From Pseudonocardia hierapolitana (GTDB lineage: Bacteria > Actinomycetota > Actinomycetes > Mycobacteriales > Pseudonocardiaceae), in assembly GCF_007994075.1 (NCBI RefSeq), contig NZ_VIWU01000001.1, positions 2,170,001-2,234,000 of the forward strand: a stretch of 64,000 nucleotides of DNA, in the 5' to 3' direction. Position 1 is the first letter of the stretch; every line of letters begins with the position of its first letter. The notes under the pieces are model-generated. The model was not told the DNA's origin, made no database searches, and saw only the letters and a program-made list of their open reading frames with translations. This document shows positions 35,409 through 44,088 of the stretch, piece by piece. The translations under genes were made by a program, and so were the position numbers.

Positions 35409-35801
35409 ATGATCGGCGGGCGGGTCCTCGACGCCACCGCGCTCGCCGCCTTCGCCATCGGCCGGCCCGTGTACGTGCGGGCGCTGGTGTGGGCGGCCGT
35501 CGAGGAGAACATCGTGCTGGCCGTGCCGAGCGCCGCTCTCGGCCGCGCGTGGTCGATGCTCGAGCCCGAGCACCACCCGGCCCTCCAGGTGTTGCTCGAC
35601 CTGCCCAACACGGTGATCGACGAGCTCGGCACGGTGTCGGCGCACGAGTCCGGGCTGCTGCTGGCCGCGTCCGGCCAGGACGACATCGTGGCCGGTCAGG
35701 TGGCCGCCAGCGCCAAGCGTCGGGGCTGGCCCGCGGTGACGGGTGATCCCGCGGCCCTGCGCAAGCTGGACACGACGGTGGCGATCGAGGAGCTCCCCTG
35801 A
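35409..35801 (+). CDS. PIN-domain-like toxin
   Basis: A 130-residue protein with a PIN nuclease outline. The first acidic residue is in GRVLDATALAAF (residues 4-15), matching the DTSAL motif of VapC. Further acids are in SGQDDIVAGQVAASAKRRGWPAVTGDPAALRKLD, with the usual D...A..A..RG...VTGD ending. The central Glu of the active site is less clear. VapC toxins are Mg-dependent ribonucleases that cut tRNA or rRNA. The start at 35409 (ATG) follows the antitoxin stop by 7 nt. Confidence 0.7.
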   Translation: MIGGRVLDATALAAFAIGRPVYVRALVWAAVEENIVLAVPSAALGRAWSMLEPEHHPALQVLLDLPNTVIDELGTVSAHESGLLLAASGQDDIVAGQVAASAKRRGWPAVTGDPAALRKLDTTVAIEELP

Positions 35802-35832
35802 TCGGCAGGTCGGTGCGAGCGGGGCGGTCGCG

Positions 35833-36567
35833 TCAGCCCGTCAACCGGTCGCGCAGCCGGGCGAGCGCATCCTCCTCCAGCCCGTGGGCGCGCAACCAGC
35901 CCGCGGCACCGCCGTGCTCGGCGTCCAGGTGGTCGAGCACGGCGGCCATCGCCTCGGCCCGCGGCAGGTGCGGGGTGAGGTCGTCCGGCATGGGGTCGCC
36001 CGACGCCGCGGTCCACCTCCGGAACAGCGCCTCGATCCGCTCCCCGGAGAGCGCGTAGTCGGCCACGACGGCGTCGCGTTCGACGCCCACGGCGTCCAGC
36101 ACGAGCGCCACGAGCACGCCGGTGCGATCCTTGCCCGCCGCGCAGTGCACGAGGGTCGGGCCGGCCGCGGAGAGCCTCCGTACGGCCGCGACGACGTTCT
36201 CGGCGCGGTCGCGCAGGTAACCGAGGTAGATGTGGACCAGCGGATCCACGTCCTCCTCGGTCTCGGGGAGCTCGCGCCCCTCCTCGGGGATGAAGCTCAG
36301 CGCGACGGTCTCGACGCCGGCCTCCGCGAAGGCCGCCGGGCTCACCGACCGCTCCCGCTCGCGCTCCGTGCGCAGGTCGAGCACGAGCCGCAGCCCGAAC
36401 TCCTCGACGAGGTGGGTGATGTCGGCCTGCGTGCAGTACCGCAACGAGGCGCTCCGCAACAGCACCCCTCGCCGGGTGGTGCCGCCGTCGCGCAGCGGCA
36501 GCCCGCCGACGTCACGGATGTTGTCGAGACCTTCCAGAGCGAGCCAGCGATCCACGGGTGCAGCCAC
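35833..36567 (-). CDS. Tyrosine-protein phosphatase (PtpB/DSP-like)
   Basis: A 244-residue cytoplasmic or secreted phosphatase. NIRDVGGLPLRDGGTTRRGVLLRSASL at residues 16-42 is the conserved N-terminal motif of the mycobacterial PtpB-type family. The catalytic P-loop HCAAGKDRTGVL (C-x5-R) lies near residue 140 and LRLVLDLRTERER supplies the general-acid region. It hydrolyses phospho-Tyr/Ser/Thr or phosphoinositides in characterised members. No signal peptide is visible. GTG start with AGGGTGG as SD. It is divergent from the TetR gene at 36623. Confidence 0.9.
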   Translation of the reverse strand: MAAPVDRWLALEGLDNIRDVGGLPLRDGGTTRRGVLLRSASLRYCTQADITHLVEEFGLRLVLDLRTERERERSVSPAAFAEAGVETVALSFIPEEGRELPETEEDVDPLVHIYLGYLRDRAENVVAAVRRLSAAGPTLVHCAAGKDRTGVLVALVLDAVGVERDAVVADYALSGERIEALFRRWTAASGDPMPDDLTPHLPRAEAMAAVLDHLDAEHGGAAGWLRAHGLEEDALARLRDRLTG

Positions 36568-36622
36568 GACACCACCCTCGCATGCGGAACATCATCAGAC
36601 ACCACCACGTATCGTGTGTCAG

Positions 36623-37396
36623 GTGGAGCAGGAACTGGTGGCCGCGGCGCTGACGGTGGCGCGCGCCCGTGGCCGCGACGTCGCGGACGTGCCGCTCGCG
36701 GCGATCGCCGCCGCGGCAGGCATGTCCCGCAGCACGCTGCTGCGGCGGCTCGGCGGCACCCGCGGGCCGCTGGACGACGCCGTGCGGCGCGCGGGCGTCG
36801 ACCCGGGTGGCCGCCCCCCGGCCCGGGAGCGCGCGATCGCGGCCGCCGCGTCGCTCATCGCCGAGCAGGGGCTCGGCGCCACCACCCTCGACGCCGTCGC
36901 CGCGGCGGCCGACTGCGCCCTGCCCACCCTGCACGGCCTCTTCGAGGGGCGGGACGGCCTGCTCACCGCGGTGTTCGACCGCTTCGGCCCGCTGCCCGAC
37001 CTCGAGGCGCTCGCCGCCGATCCGCCGGACGACCTCTGCGAGCTCCTGCGCGAGGTACACCGGGCGATCATCAGCGCCTTCGCGCGGGAACCTCGCGTGC
37101 TGCCGGCGATCTTCGCCGACGCATGCGGCCGGCCCGGCGGTCCCGGCCAGGCGATGCTGAAGGCGATGGTCCCGCGCACGACGGAGAGCCTGCGGGCGCT
37201 GCTGTCCCCGCACATCGAGGCGGGACGACTGCAGCCGCTCCCATTCCCGATGCTCGTCCAGCTCCTGCTCGGGCCGATCGTCACGCACATGCTGCTGCGT
37301 CCGACCCTCGAGGCAGCGCCGGGCGGGGAACTACCGTCCGTCGACGAGATCACCGACACGCTCGCGAGCACCTATCTCCGCGCGGTCGCGACCTGA
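36623..37396 (+). CDS. TetR-family-like regulator with two N-terminal helix-turn-helix regions
   Basis: A 257-residue protein. A first HTH-like unit is at residues 5-45 (LAAIAAAAGMSRSTLLRRLGGTRG) and a full TetR HTH at 62-105 (ARERAIAAAASLIAEQGLGATTLDAVAAAADCALPTLHGLFEGRDGLLTAVFDRF), then a helical ligand domain. The doubled HTH is unusual but occurs in some actinobacterial TetR proteins. GTG 36623 is chosen because TATCGT stands 7 nt upstream, suggesting a leaderless mRNA. It is divergent from the phosphatase, 55 bp apart. Confidence 0.82.
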   Translation: MEQELVAAALTVARARGRDVADVPLAAIAAAAGMSRSTLLRRLGGTRGPLDDAVRRAGVDPGGRPPARERAIAAAASLIAEQGLGATTLDAVAAAADCALPTLHGLFEGRDGLLTAVFDRFGPLPDLEALAADPPDDLCELLREVHRAIISAFAREPRVLPAIFADACGRPGGPGQAMLKAMVPRTTESLRALLSPHIEAGRLQPLPFPMLVQLLLGPIVTHMLLRPTLEAAPGGELPSVDEITDTLASTYLRAVAT

Positions 37397-37586
37397 TCTC
37401 GGCCTCACCCGATCGGGTACGCCACGAGCGCCCGTCCCGGCGCGGGTCCTGCCGACGGCGAGCCGGTCGTCCACGGGCGGTCGGCGCTGGTCCCGGCGCT
37501 GCCGGATGATCATGGTGGTGGGTGGGGACCACGAGGTGCCGCACGTGCTGAACGAGTGCCGCGAGCCACACCGTAGGCTGCGGCGA

Positions 37587-38765
37587 ATGAGTGACCGACG
37601 AAGGTCACGCAGAGTCGCCGCCACGGACCCGAGGGAATCGATGACGGACCCCCGCGCCAACCTGATCCGCCAGCAGCTCGCCGACCTGGGCAGGCGGCAC
37701 GCCGCCGAGGAGAACGCCAAAGCGGCCACACCACGCGCAACCCGCGTGCTCATCATCGGGAACTTCGGCAACGGCAACACGGGCGACGAGGCGATGCTCG
37801 CCCGCACCCTGCAGGAGCTGCCCGAGGACACCGATGTGCGCGTCGTGTCGCGCAACCCTCGGATGGTGGAGGCGCTGCACCGGGTGCCCGCCGTGCCGAT
37901 GGAGGGCATCCCCTTCATCAAGTCGCTGAAGTGGTGCGACGGGATCGCGGTCGTGGGTGGCGGTCTCTTCGGCACCGGCGCGTCGTCGTTGGTGCAGGCC
38001 CTTCCCGCGATCGTGTGGGCGGCCACAGCCCGTGGCCGCGACATCACCTACCTGGCGATCGGCGTGTACCCCGGCACCCCGGACCGGGTGCTCGACCTGC
38101 TGCGCCGCTCGGTGCGCAAGCCGGGGCGGATCAGCGTGCGCGACGAGGTCTCGGCGGCCGTGCTCGGTGACCGGATCGTCGCGCCGGTCGTCGGCGACCT
38201 CGCGATGGGCCTCAAGCCGGCCCCGCCCGCCGACGCACGGCGCGCACTCGCCGCCGCCGGCGTCGACCCCGCGGTGCCGCTGCTGCTCGTCGCCCCGAAG
38301 GCGCTGCCCAACCCCATCCTCGTCGACGCGCTGCAGGACGCGGCGGAGATCCTCGGGCGCCGCTGGATCGAGCGCGGCGGCGCGGTCGCCGGCCTCGCGA
38401 TCAGCACCCACGCCGACTACGGCCTCGGCCTCGCCCGCCGCGACGAGGTGCTCATCAACGAGCTCGGCCAGCGGCTCGGGCGCAAGGTGCCCGTGCTCGG
38501 CCCGCAGCTGGAGCCCACCCTGGCCAAGGCCGTGGTCGGCGAGGCCGACGCGCTGTTCGGGCTGCGCATCCACTCACTGGTCTTCGCGGTGTCCATGGGC
38601 GTGCCCTGCCTGGGCGTCGGCTGGGAAGAGCGCACCACGGCGTTCCTGGCCGAGCACGAGCAGTCGGCGATCAGCACCCGCCCGCCGGTCGAGGACCTGC
38701 ACTCGTGGGTGGACCAGACGCTCCCCGCGCGCTGGTCGGCCCGCCCGCGCCTGCTCTCCTCGTAG
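37587..38765 (+). CDS. Polysaccharide pyruvyl transferase family protein
   Basis: A 392-residue protein of the family that adds ketal-pyruvate to cell-envelope sugars (CsaB-like). After a basic, non-conserved N-terminal 45 residues, the fold opens with VLIIGNFGNGNTGDEAMLARTL. AVVGGGLFG, ITYLAIGVYPG, SVRDEVSAAVLG and the C-terminal ALFGLRIHSLVFAVSMGVPCLGVGWEERTTAFL follow, the last being the conserved R-x-H-x2-I/V-type acceptor region. ATG 37587 lies 7 nt after TAGGCT and would be leaderless; ATG 37641 is an alternative. No other capsule gene is adjacent. Confidence 0.87.
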   Translation: MSDRRRSRRVAATDPRESMTDPRANLIRQQLADLGRRHAAEENAKAATPRATRVLIIGNFGNGNTGDEAMLARTLQELPEDTDVRVVSRNPRMVEALHRVPAVPMEGIPFIKSLKWCDGIAVVGGGLFGTGASSLVQALPAIVWAATARGRDITYLAIGVYPGTPDRVLDLLRRSVRKPGRISVRDEVSAAVLGDRIVAPVVGDLAMGLKPAPPADARRALAAAGVDPAVPLLLVAPKALPNPILVDALQDAAEILGRRWIERGGAVAGLAISTHADYGLGLARRDEVLINELGQRLGRKVPVLGPQLEPTLAKAVVGEADALFGLRIHSLVFAVSMGVPCLGVGWEERTTAFLAEHEQSAISTRPPVEDLHSWVDQTLPARWSARPRLLSS

Positions 38766-38777
38766 GGCCCGGCAGGT

Positions 38778-39248
38778 TCAGACCCCCTCTGCCGGGGTGC
38801 GGCGGAGCAGGGGCGGGAGGAGGCGCGCACCCGGCCCGAGCTCCGAGACCCGGTCCTCCGGGTTGTACAGGCGGCAGCGCTTGAGCGACAGGCAGCCGCA
38901 GCCGATGCACGAGTCCAGCCCGTCCCGCAGCGCGACGAGGGCCTGGATCTGCTCGTCGAGCCGCCCGCGCCACTTCTTCGACAGCCGCGACCAGTCGGCC
39001 TTCGTCGGGGTGCGCCCCTCGGGCAGCTCGTCGAGGGCCTCGCGCAGCTCGTCCAGCCCGACGCCGATGGTGCGGGCGGCGCGGATGAACGCGAGCCTGC
39101 GCAGCGCCGAGCGCTCGTAGCGGCGCTGCCCGCCGGACGTGCGCGTGGTCTTCAGCAGCCCCTCGCGCTCGTAGTACCGCAGCGCCGACTGGGGGAAGCC
39201 GCTGCGGTGCGCCACCTCCCCGATGGTGAGCAGGTCCGTCGTCTCCAC
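38778..39248 (-). CDS. soxR: Redox-sensitive transcriptional activator SoxR
   Basis: A MerR-family regulator of 156 residues. HTH TIGEVAHRSGFPQSALRYYEREGLL at residues 7-31, then a dimer helix and the [2Fe-2S] cluster motif CIGCGCLSLKRC, with all four Cys. Oxidation of the cluster by redox-cycling compounds switches it to an activator. In actinobacteria SoxR controls a handful of oxidoreductase and export genes. It starts at GTG with AGGAGG as SD. It is divergent from the SDR at 39301, and a SoxR-box-like palindrome lies between. Confidence 0.95.
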   Translation of the reverse strand: METTDLLTIGEVAHRSGFPQSALRYYEREGLLKTTRTSGGQRRYERSALRRLAFIRAARTIGVGLDELREALDELPEGRTPTKADWSRLSKKWRGRLDEQIQALVALRDGLDSCIGCGCLSLKRCRLYNPEDRVSELGPGARLLPPLLRRTPAEGV

Positions 39249-39267
39249 GGGGTCCGTTCCTCCTTGA

Positions 39268-39285
39268 CCTGAACCTGACTTCAAG
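39268..39285. promoter_or_regulatory. Candidate SoxR box
   Basis: CCTGAACCTGACTTCAAG matches 12 of 18 positions of the canonical SoxR palindrome (CCTCAAGTTAACTTGAGG as remembered from E. coli soxS). It is preceded by TTGACC (39264-39269), a fair -35 for the SDR gene, placing the box in the -35/-10 spacer as expected for a MerR-type activator. It lies between soxR and the SDR, 16 bp before the SDR start. Confidence 0.65.
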
Positions 39286-39300
39286 TCGCACGGTACAGGC

Positions 39301-39999
39301 ATGACCTTCGCGACCGCCATCGTCACCGGGGCGGGCCAGGGCTTCGGCCTCGCCCTCACCGCCTCGCTCGCCGCGCGCGGCACCACCGTGATCGCGTGCG
39401 CCCGCGACGCCGACCGGCTCCGGGGCGCCACCGCGGCCCTGCCCGGGGTGGTCGCGCTCGCGGGGGACGTCACCGATCCGGCGTTCCGCGCAGATCTCGT
39501 GGATGCCGCCGACGGCCGGCTGGATCTCCTGGTGCACAACGCCGGGGAGCTCGGCCCGTCGCCCCTGCCCACCCTGGAGCGCTACCCGCTCGACGCGCTG
39601 CGCGGGGTCCTGGAGACCACCGTGCTCGCCCCGCTGGCGCTCACCCAGCTCGCACTGCCGTCCCTGCGCGCCTCCGCCACCGGGACGGTCGTGACCCTCA
39701 GCTCGGACGCCGCCGTGGAGGCGTACGCCGGCTGGGGCGGGTACGGCGCCGCCAAGGCCGCGCTCGACCACCTCGCCGCCGTGCTGGCGGTGGAGGAGCC
39801 CGGCCTGCGGGTGCACGCGTTCGACCCCGGCGACATGCGCACCGCGATGCACCAGCGCGCCTTCCCCGGCGAGGACGTCTCCGACCGTCCCGAACCGGAG
39901 ACCGTCGTGCCGTCGCTGCTGCGCCTGCTCGACGAGCGCCTCCCCAGCGGCCGGTACCGGGCTGCCGACCTCGCGCCCGCGGCGAGGAGCCCGCAGTGA
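39301..39999 (+). CDS. SDR family oxidoreductase, probable SoxR target
   Basis: A 232-residue SDR starting MTFATAIVTGAGQGFGLALTASLA. TGAGQGFG (residues 9-16), HNAGE near 79-83 and the active site YGAAK near 150-154 are present. The substrate is unknown; quinones or other redox-active metabolites are plausible because of the SoxR linkage. It overlaps the QueA-like gene by four bases (GTGA), so the two proteins are made from one mRNA. Confidence 0.9.
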   Translation: MTFATAIVTGAGQGFGLALTASLAARGTTVIACARDADRLRGATAALPGVVALAGDVTDPAFRADLVDAADGRLDLLVHNAGELGPSPLPTLERYPLDALRGVLETTVLAPLALTQLALPSLRASATGTVVTLSSDAAVEAYAGWGGYGAAKAALDHLAAVLAVEEPGLRVHAFDPGDMRTAMHQRAFPGEDVSDRPEPETVVPSLLRLLDERLPSGRYRAADLAPAARSPQ

Positions 40000-41072
40000 C
40001 CGCATCGGCCACGACGTTCACGGTGCCGCCCGAGCTCTCGGCCACCGAGCCGCCCGAGGCCCGCGGGCTCGCCCGCGACGAGGTGCGCCTGCTCGTCGCC
40101 CGGGGGCGCAGCCCGGTGCGGCACACGACGTTCCGCTCCCTTCCGGCTGCGCTGCGCCGCGGCGACCTCGTGGTCGTGAACACCTCCGACACGGAGCCCG
40201 CCGCCGTCGACGGTCACCGCGCGGACGGCACTCCCGTCACGGTGCACGTGTCCGGTCCCGCCCCGGACAACCTGCACGTCGTCGAGCTGCGGACGCCGGA
40301 CGGGCAGCGGGTGACCGACGGGAACGCCGGAGAGGGCATCGCCCTGCCGTGCGGCGTGGTGGCCACCCTGCTCACCGGCCACCCCGATCCCCGGATCGCC
40401 ACCGGCAGCAGGCTGTGGCGGGCCCGCATCCCGGTGGCGGGCGGGCTGCGGTCGTGGCTCGCCGAGTTCGGGCGGCCCATCCGCTACTCCTACGTGCACC
40501 GGCAGTGGCCGCTCGACGCCTACCGCACGGTGTTCGCCCGTGCGGAGGCCGAGTTCGGCAGCGCCGAGATGCCCAGCGCGGGCCGCCCGTTCACGGTCGC
40601 GGTGCTGACCGCCCTGCACGCCCGAGGCGTCCGCGTCGCCCGGATCGTGCTGCACACCGGGGTGTCGTCGCCGGAGGTCGGCGAGCCGCCGCTCCCGGAG
40701 CGCTACCGCGTCCCACCGGAGACCGCGGACGCCGTGAACGCCACGCGGGCGGCCGGCGGGCGGGTGGTCACCGTCGGCACCACGACGACGCGGGCGCTCG
40801 AGACGGTCGCCGCACCGGACGGGCACGTGACGGCGGGCGCCGGCTGGACGCACCTCGTGCTCGGCCCCGACCGCCCCGCCCGCGTCGTCGACGGCCTCGT
40901 CACCGGATGGCACGAGCCGGAGGCGTCGCACCTGCTGCTGCTCGAGGCGGTCGCCGGCGCACGGCTGGTGAGCAGGGCGTATGCCGCGGCGGTGGAACAC
41001 CGGTATCGGTGGCACGAGTTCGGCGACTCCTGCCTCCTCCTCCCGGCCCAGTCCACTCGTCGTAGTGGGTGA
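39996..41072 (+). CDS. QueA-like S-adenosylmethionine:tRNA ribosyltransferase-isomerase family protein
   Basis: A 358-residue QueA homologue starting at GTG 39996. FTVPPELSATEPPEARGLARDEVRLLV corresponds to the family N-terminus (DYELPEELIAQ...RD.SRLL). IRYSYVHRQWPLDAYRTVFAR, FTVAVLTALHARGVRVARIVLHTGVSS, VGTTTTRALE and HEPEASHLLLLEAVAG match the core, and RYRWHEFGDSCLLL the C-terminus. True QueA converts preQ1-tRNA to epoxyqueuosine. No other queuosine gene is in the window, and the motifs are degenerate in places, so this may be a repurposed SAM enzyme acting with the SDR. Function beyond the family is uncertain. Confidence 0.85.
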   Translation: MTASATTFTVPPELSATEPPEARGLARDEVRLLVARGRSPVRHTTFRSLPAALRRGDLVVVNTSDTEPAAVDGHRADGTPVTVHVSGPAPDNLHVVELRTPDGQRVTDGNAGEGIALPCGVVATLLTGHPDPRIATGSRLWRARIPVAGGLRSWLAEFGRPIRYSYVHRQWPLDAYRTVFARAEAEFGSAEMPSAGRPFTVAVLTALHARGVRVARIVLHTGVSSPEVGEPPLPERYRVPPETADAVNATRAAGGRVVTVGTTTTRALETVAAPDGHVTAGAGWTHLVLGPDRPARVVDGLVTGWHEPEASHLLLLEAVAGARLVSRAYAAAVEHRYRWHEFGDSCLLLPAQSTRRSG

Positions 41073-41159
41073 CCGCTCACCGCACTTTCAGGGCATCGCC
41101 TTCGGTTGCCTCGAGCCGCCGAACGGCATCTGAGCTGCGCTGAATTGCAGTGCCTCCGC

Positions 41160-41309
41160 TTGTCGGGGGGCTGCCCGCCCCAATACTCTTTCGCCCAGCG
41201 TCACGATCCGATCACGTGCAACGACTGGACCGGACTCCCCACCCGGTCCCCGGACCCCCGACCGGCAGCGCGCGAACGGATCGCTCCCCAGCGCTGAAAG
41301 GGCTGTTAC
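41160..41309 (+). promoter_or_regulatory. Promoter and 5' leader of the transglycosylase-like gene
   Basis: TTGTCG (41160-41165), an 18-bp spacer and TACTCT (41184-41189) make a sigma-A-like promoter. Transcription would start near 41196, leaving a 5' leader of about 114 nt that can form a hairpin from GGACCGG and CCGGTCC. Cell-wall hydrolase genes in actinobacteria often have regulatory leaders, but I do not recognise a known riboswitch here. Confidence 0.5.
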
Positions 41310-42089
41310 GTGGCAGGACACCGCTCCCCCCGTGGTGCTCGTGCGCCCCGCACCGCCGGATCCTCCGGCACCGGCCGCCACCAGGCGGCCCACCGGCCTG
41401 CGCCCGCCGGGCCGTCGCTCGGCACGACGGTGATCGCCACCACGGCCGCCGTCGGCGCGGTGGCCACCGGCGCGTTCACCGCGATCGTCCCGGCGCTGGA
41501 CGACGGAACGGCCACCTCGGCGGCCGCCGACGCCCCTTACGACGCAGCGCTCGCCTCCGCCAGCACGGACCTCGACCCGGTCGCGGCAGTCGTCTCGATG
41601 GTCCCGGTCGAGCTGACCGCGGAGGCGGAGTCCGTCGAGGACCACGTGGCCCGCGTCGTACAGGCCGCCGACCTGGCCAAGCTGCACGCCGAGCAGGCCC
41701 GCGAGCAGGCCGAGCGGGAACGGGTCGCCGCCCTGATCGAGCGCGGCGGCGTCGACGGATGGATCGCGCAGGCCCTGCAGATCCTCGACCTGCCGCAGAC
41801 GCTCGCCCCCGCCGTCAAGAAGATCGTGATGAAGGAGTCGGGCGGCAACCCGCGCGCGATCAACAACTGGGACTCCAACGCCCGCCGCGGCACCCCGTCC
41901 CAGGGCCTGATGCAGACGATCCCGACCACCTACAAGCACTACGTGCATCCCGAGCTCAAGAACCGCCCGATCACCGACCCGGTCGCGAACATCACCGCGG
42001 GGATCCGGTACATGATCGACAACTACGGGATGAAGACGCTCGAGGCCGGCGGCCGCACCAACAGCGCCGGGAACTACGTCGGTTACTGA
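41310..42089 (+). CDS. Lytic transglycosylase SLT-domain protein, secreted or anchored
   Basis: A 259-residue protein starting at GTG with GAAAGG as SD. The N-terminal 37 residues are basic, followed by one hydrophobic segment (about 38-65), a signal or anchor. A charged helical stretch (LHAEQAREQAERERVAALIE) leads to a C-terminal SLT domain: catalytic Glu in MKESGGNPRAINNWDSNA, SQGLMQTIP, then ANITAGIRYMIDNYG. It would cleave peptidoglycan glycan strands in the cell wall. The acyltransferase gene follows closely in another frame. Confidence 0.88.
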   Translation: MAGHRSPRGARAPRTAGSSGTGRHQAAHRPAPAGPSLGTTVIATTAAVGAVATGAFTAIVPALDDGTATSAAADAPYDAALASASTDLDPVAAVVSMVPVELTAEAESVEDHVARVVQAADLAKLHAEQAREQAERERVAALIERGGVDGWIAQALQILDLPQTLAPAVKKIVMKESGGNPRAINNWDSNARRGTPSQGLMQTIPTTYKHYVHPELKNRPITDPVANITAGIRYMIDNYGMKTLEAGGRTNSAGNYVGY

Positions 42090-42186
42090 GCACCTCCCGG
42101 GCACCGGGCGGCCCGGCCTCTCCATCCCACCTGTCAGGTTCCGCCCGGAGCTGCAGGGTCTGCGTGCGCTCGCGGTCGCCCTCGTC

Positions 42187-44088
42187 GTGGTCCACCACGT
42201 CTCGGACGGGCGGGTCTCCGGCGGCGTCGACGTCTTCTTCCTGGTCTCGGGCTTCCTGCTCACCGGTCAGCTCGCCCGTGCCGCCGAGCGCGGCCCCCTC
42301 GACCTGCCGGCTCGCTGGAGCAGGATGGCCCGCAGGCTGTTGCCGTCGGCGACGGTGGTGCTGCTCGCCACGATCGCCGCGGGCGCGCTGCTGCTGCCCG
42401 AGACGCGGTGGCCCCAGACCGTGCGCGAGATCATCGCCAGCGCGCTGTTCCTGGAGAACTGGCAGCTGGCCGCCGACGCCGTCGACTACACCGCACGCAA
42501 CAACACCACGAGCGTGGTGCAGCACTTCTGGTCGCTGTCGATCCAGGTGCAGTTCTTCCTGGTGTGGCCGCTCGCCGTCGCGCTCGTGGCCCTCGTGGCC
42601 CGCCGCGCCCCGCACCGCCTGCACGCGCACCTCACGGCGACGCTGCTCGGCGTCTTCGCGGTGTCGCTGTCGTGCTCGATCGCGCTCACGGCGGCCGACC
42701 AGCCGCTGGCGTACTTCCACTCGCTCACGCGCCTGTGGGAGTTCGCGCTGGGCGGGCTGCTCGCCCTGTGGATCGACCGCGTCCCGTGGACGCGCGGCGA
42801 GCGCGTCGCGTTCGGCTGGGCCGGCGTGCTCGGCCTGGTGGCGTGCGGCTTCGTGCTGGACGGCGGCTCGACGTTCCCCGGCTACGCCGCGCTGTGGCCG
42901 ACGCTCGCCGGTGCGCTGGTGCTGCTGGGCGGGGTCACGCGGTCCGGCTACGGCGTCCACCGGCTGCTCCTGCTCCGCCCCGTGCAGTTCCTCGGCGAGG
43001 TCAGCTACCCGCTCTACCTCTGGCACTGGCCGGTGCTCGTGCTCTTCATGGTGGCCCGCGACCAGGACGAGGTCGGGCCGCTCGGCGGGATCGCCGTGAT
43101 CATGGTGTCGTTCGTGCTCGCGGTGCTCACCTCCCGTTTCGTCGAGAGCCCGCTGCGGCGCGTCCGGCTCAGTGACGGCGACGCGTACCGGTACGGGGCG
43201 GCCGCGGTGGCCGTCGTGCTGCTCGCCGCCGCGATTTGGCAGTCCGCGGCCACTCGGCGTGAGATCCCCAGCGACGGGCTCGGCGGGCCGCAGTACCCCG
43301 GCGCTGCCGCGCTCGTCGACGGCGAACCCGAGCCTGCCCCGCTGCTGCCGGCGCCGGTGTCGGTGTACCAGGACTGGGTCTGGGTCCAGGACTGGGACTG
43401 CGCCCCGCTCTCCGAGGTCGCCGCCGACATCTGCACGCAGCCGGTGGAGGCCCCACCGGAGCGGCGGATCCTCGTCGTGGGGGACTCGCACCTGGAGCAG
43501 TTCATCGCCGCCCTCGTGCCGATCGCCCGGCAGCACGACTGGCAGCTGATCGGTGCGCTGCGCGGAGCGTGCCCATTCTCGACGGCGTCCGAGGTGGACC
43601 CGGACGACGCCGAGTGCGTCGCCTGGAACGCCGCTGTCGCGGACGAGATCACCGAGCTACGACCCGATGCCGTCATCACCCTCGCCACCCGCGACGTGCG
43701 CAGCGGCCTCACCGAGCAGACCCCGCCCGGGTTCGTCGAGCAGTGGCGGCGCCTCGCCGACCTCGACATCCCGGTGCTGGCCGTGCGGGACAACCCACGG
43801 TTCGCCCAGGACGTGCCCGACTGCATCCGCAGGCAGGGACGGGAAGGGGATCCCTGCGGGGTGGACCGCGACACCGTGTACGCGGCCGACCCGCCGTACG
43901 CGCAGCTGGACGTGCCGTCGAACGTGAGCTTCCTCGACCTCGCCGACTACGTCTGCACCGACACGCGCTGCCCGGCCGAGATCGGCAACGTGCTCGTGTA
44001 CCTCGACGACAACCACCTCACGGCCTCCTACGCCACCACGATGGCGCCCGTGATCGAGGATCAGGTGGTGTCGGCCGTCGGCGGCTAG
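42187..44088 (+). CDS. Acyltransferase-3 / SGNH hydrolase fusion membrane protein
   Basis: An OafA-type O-acetyltransferase. About ten membrane helices (residues 15-340) carry the acyltransferase-3 core (VDVFFLVSGFLLTGQL, QHFWSLSIQVQFFLVWP, EVSYPLYLWHWPVLVLF). The C-terminal extracytoplasmic SGNH domain has ILVVGDSHLEQF and ends with DDNHLTASYATTM. Such proteins transfer acetyl groups onto surface glycans or peptidoglycan. GTG 42187 is the first normal start codon, but the conserved N-terminus FRPELQGLRALAVALVV is encoded in frame just upstream (42139-42186) with no ATG, GTG or TTG before it. The real start must be non-standard or the sequence has a frameshift. Confidence 0.85.
   Translation: MVHHVSDGRVSGGVDVFFLVSGFLLTGQLARAAERGPLDLPARWSRMARRLLPSATVVLLATIAAGALLLPETRWPQTVREIIASALFLENWQLAADAVDYTARNNTTSVVQHFWSLSIQVQFFLVWPLAVALVALVARRAPHRLHAHLTATLLGVFAVSLSCSIALTAADQPLAYFHSLTRLWEFALGGLLALWIDRVPWTRGERVAFGWAGVLGLVACGFVLDGGSTFPGYAALWPTLAGALVLLGGVTRSGYGVHRLLLLRPVQFLGEVSYPLYLWHWPVLVLFMVARDQDEVGPLGGIAVIMVSFVLAVLTSRFVESPLRRVRLSDGDAYRYGAAAVAVVLLAAAIWQSAATRREIPSDGLGGPQYPGAAALVDGEPEPAPLLPAPVSVYQDWVWVQDWDCAPLSEVAADICTQPVEAPPERRILVVGDSHLEQFIAALVPIARQHDWQLIGALRGACPFSTASEVDPDDAECVAWNAAVADEITELRPDAVITLATRDVRSGLTEQTPPGFVEQWRRLADLDIPVLAVRDNPRFAQDVPDCIRRQGREGDPCGVDRDTVYAADPPYAQLDVPSNVSFLDLADYVCTDTRCPAEIGNVLVYLDDNHLTASYATTMAPVIEDQVVSAVGG

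Noticed and set aside
41090..41309. c-di-AMP (ydaO-type) riboswitch upstream of the transglycosylase-like gene
   Set aside because: The gene class and a leader of over 100 nt fit, and GCCGCCGAACGGC looks suggestive. But the conserved ydaO core segments are missing and the predicted promoter lies downstream of that motif.
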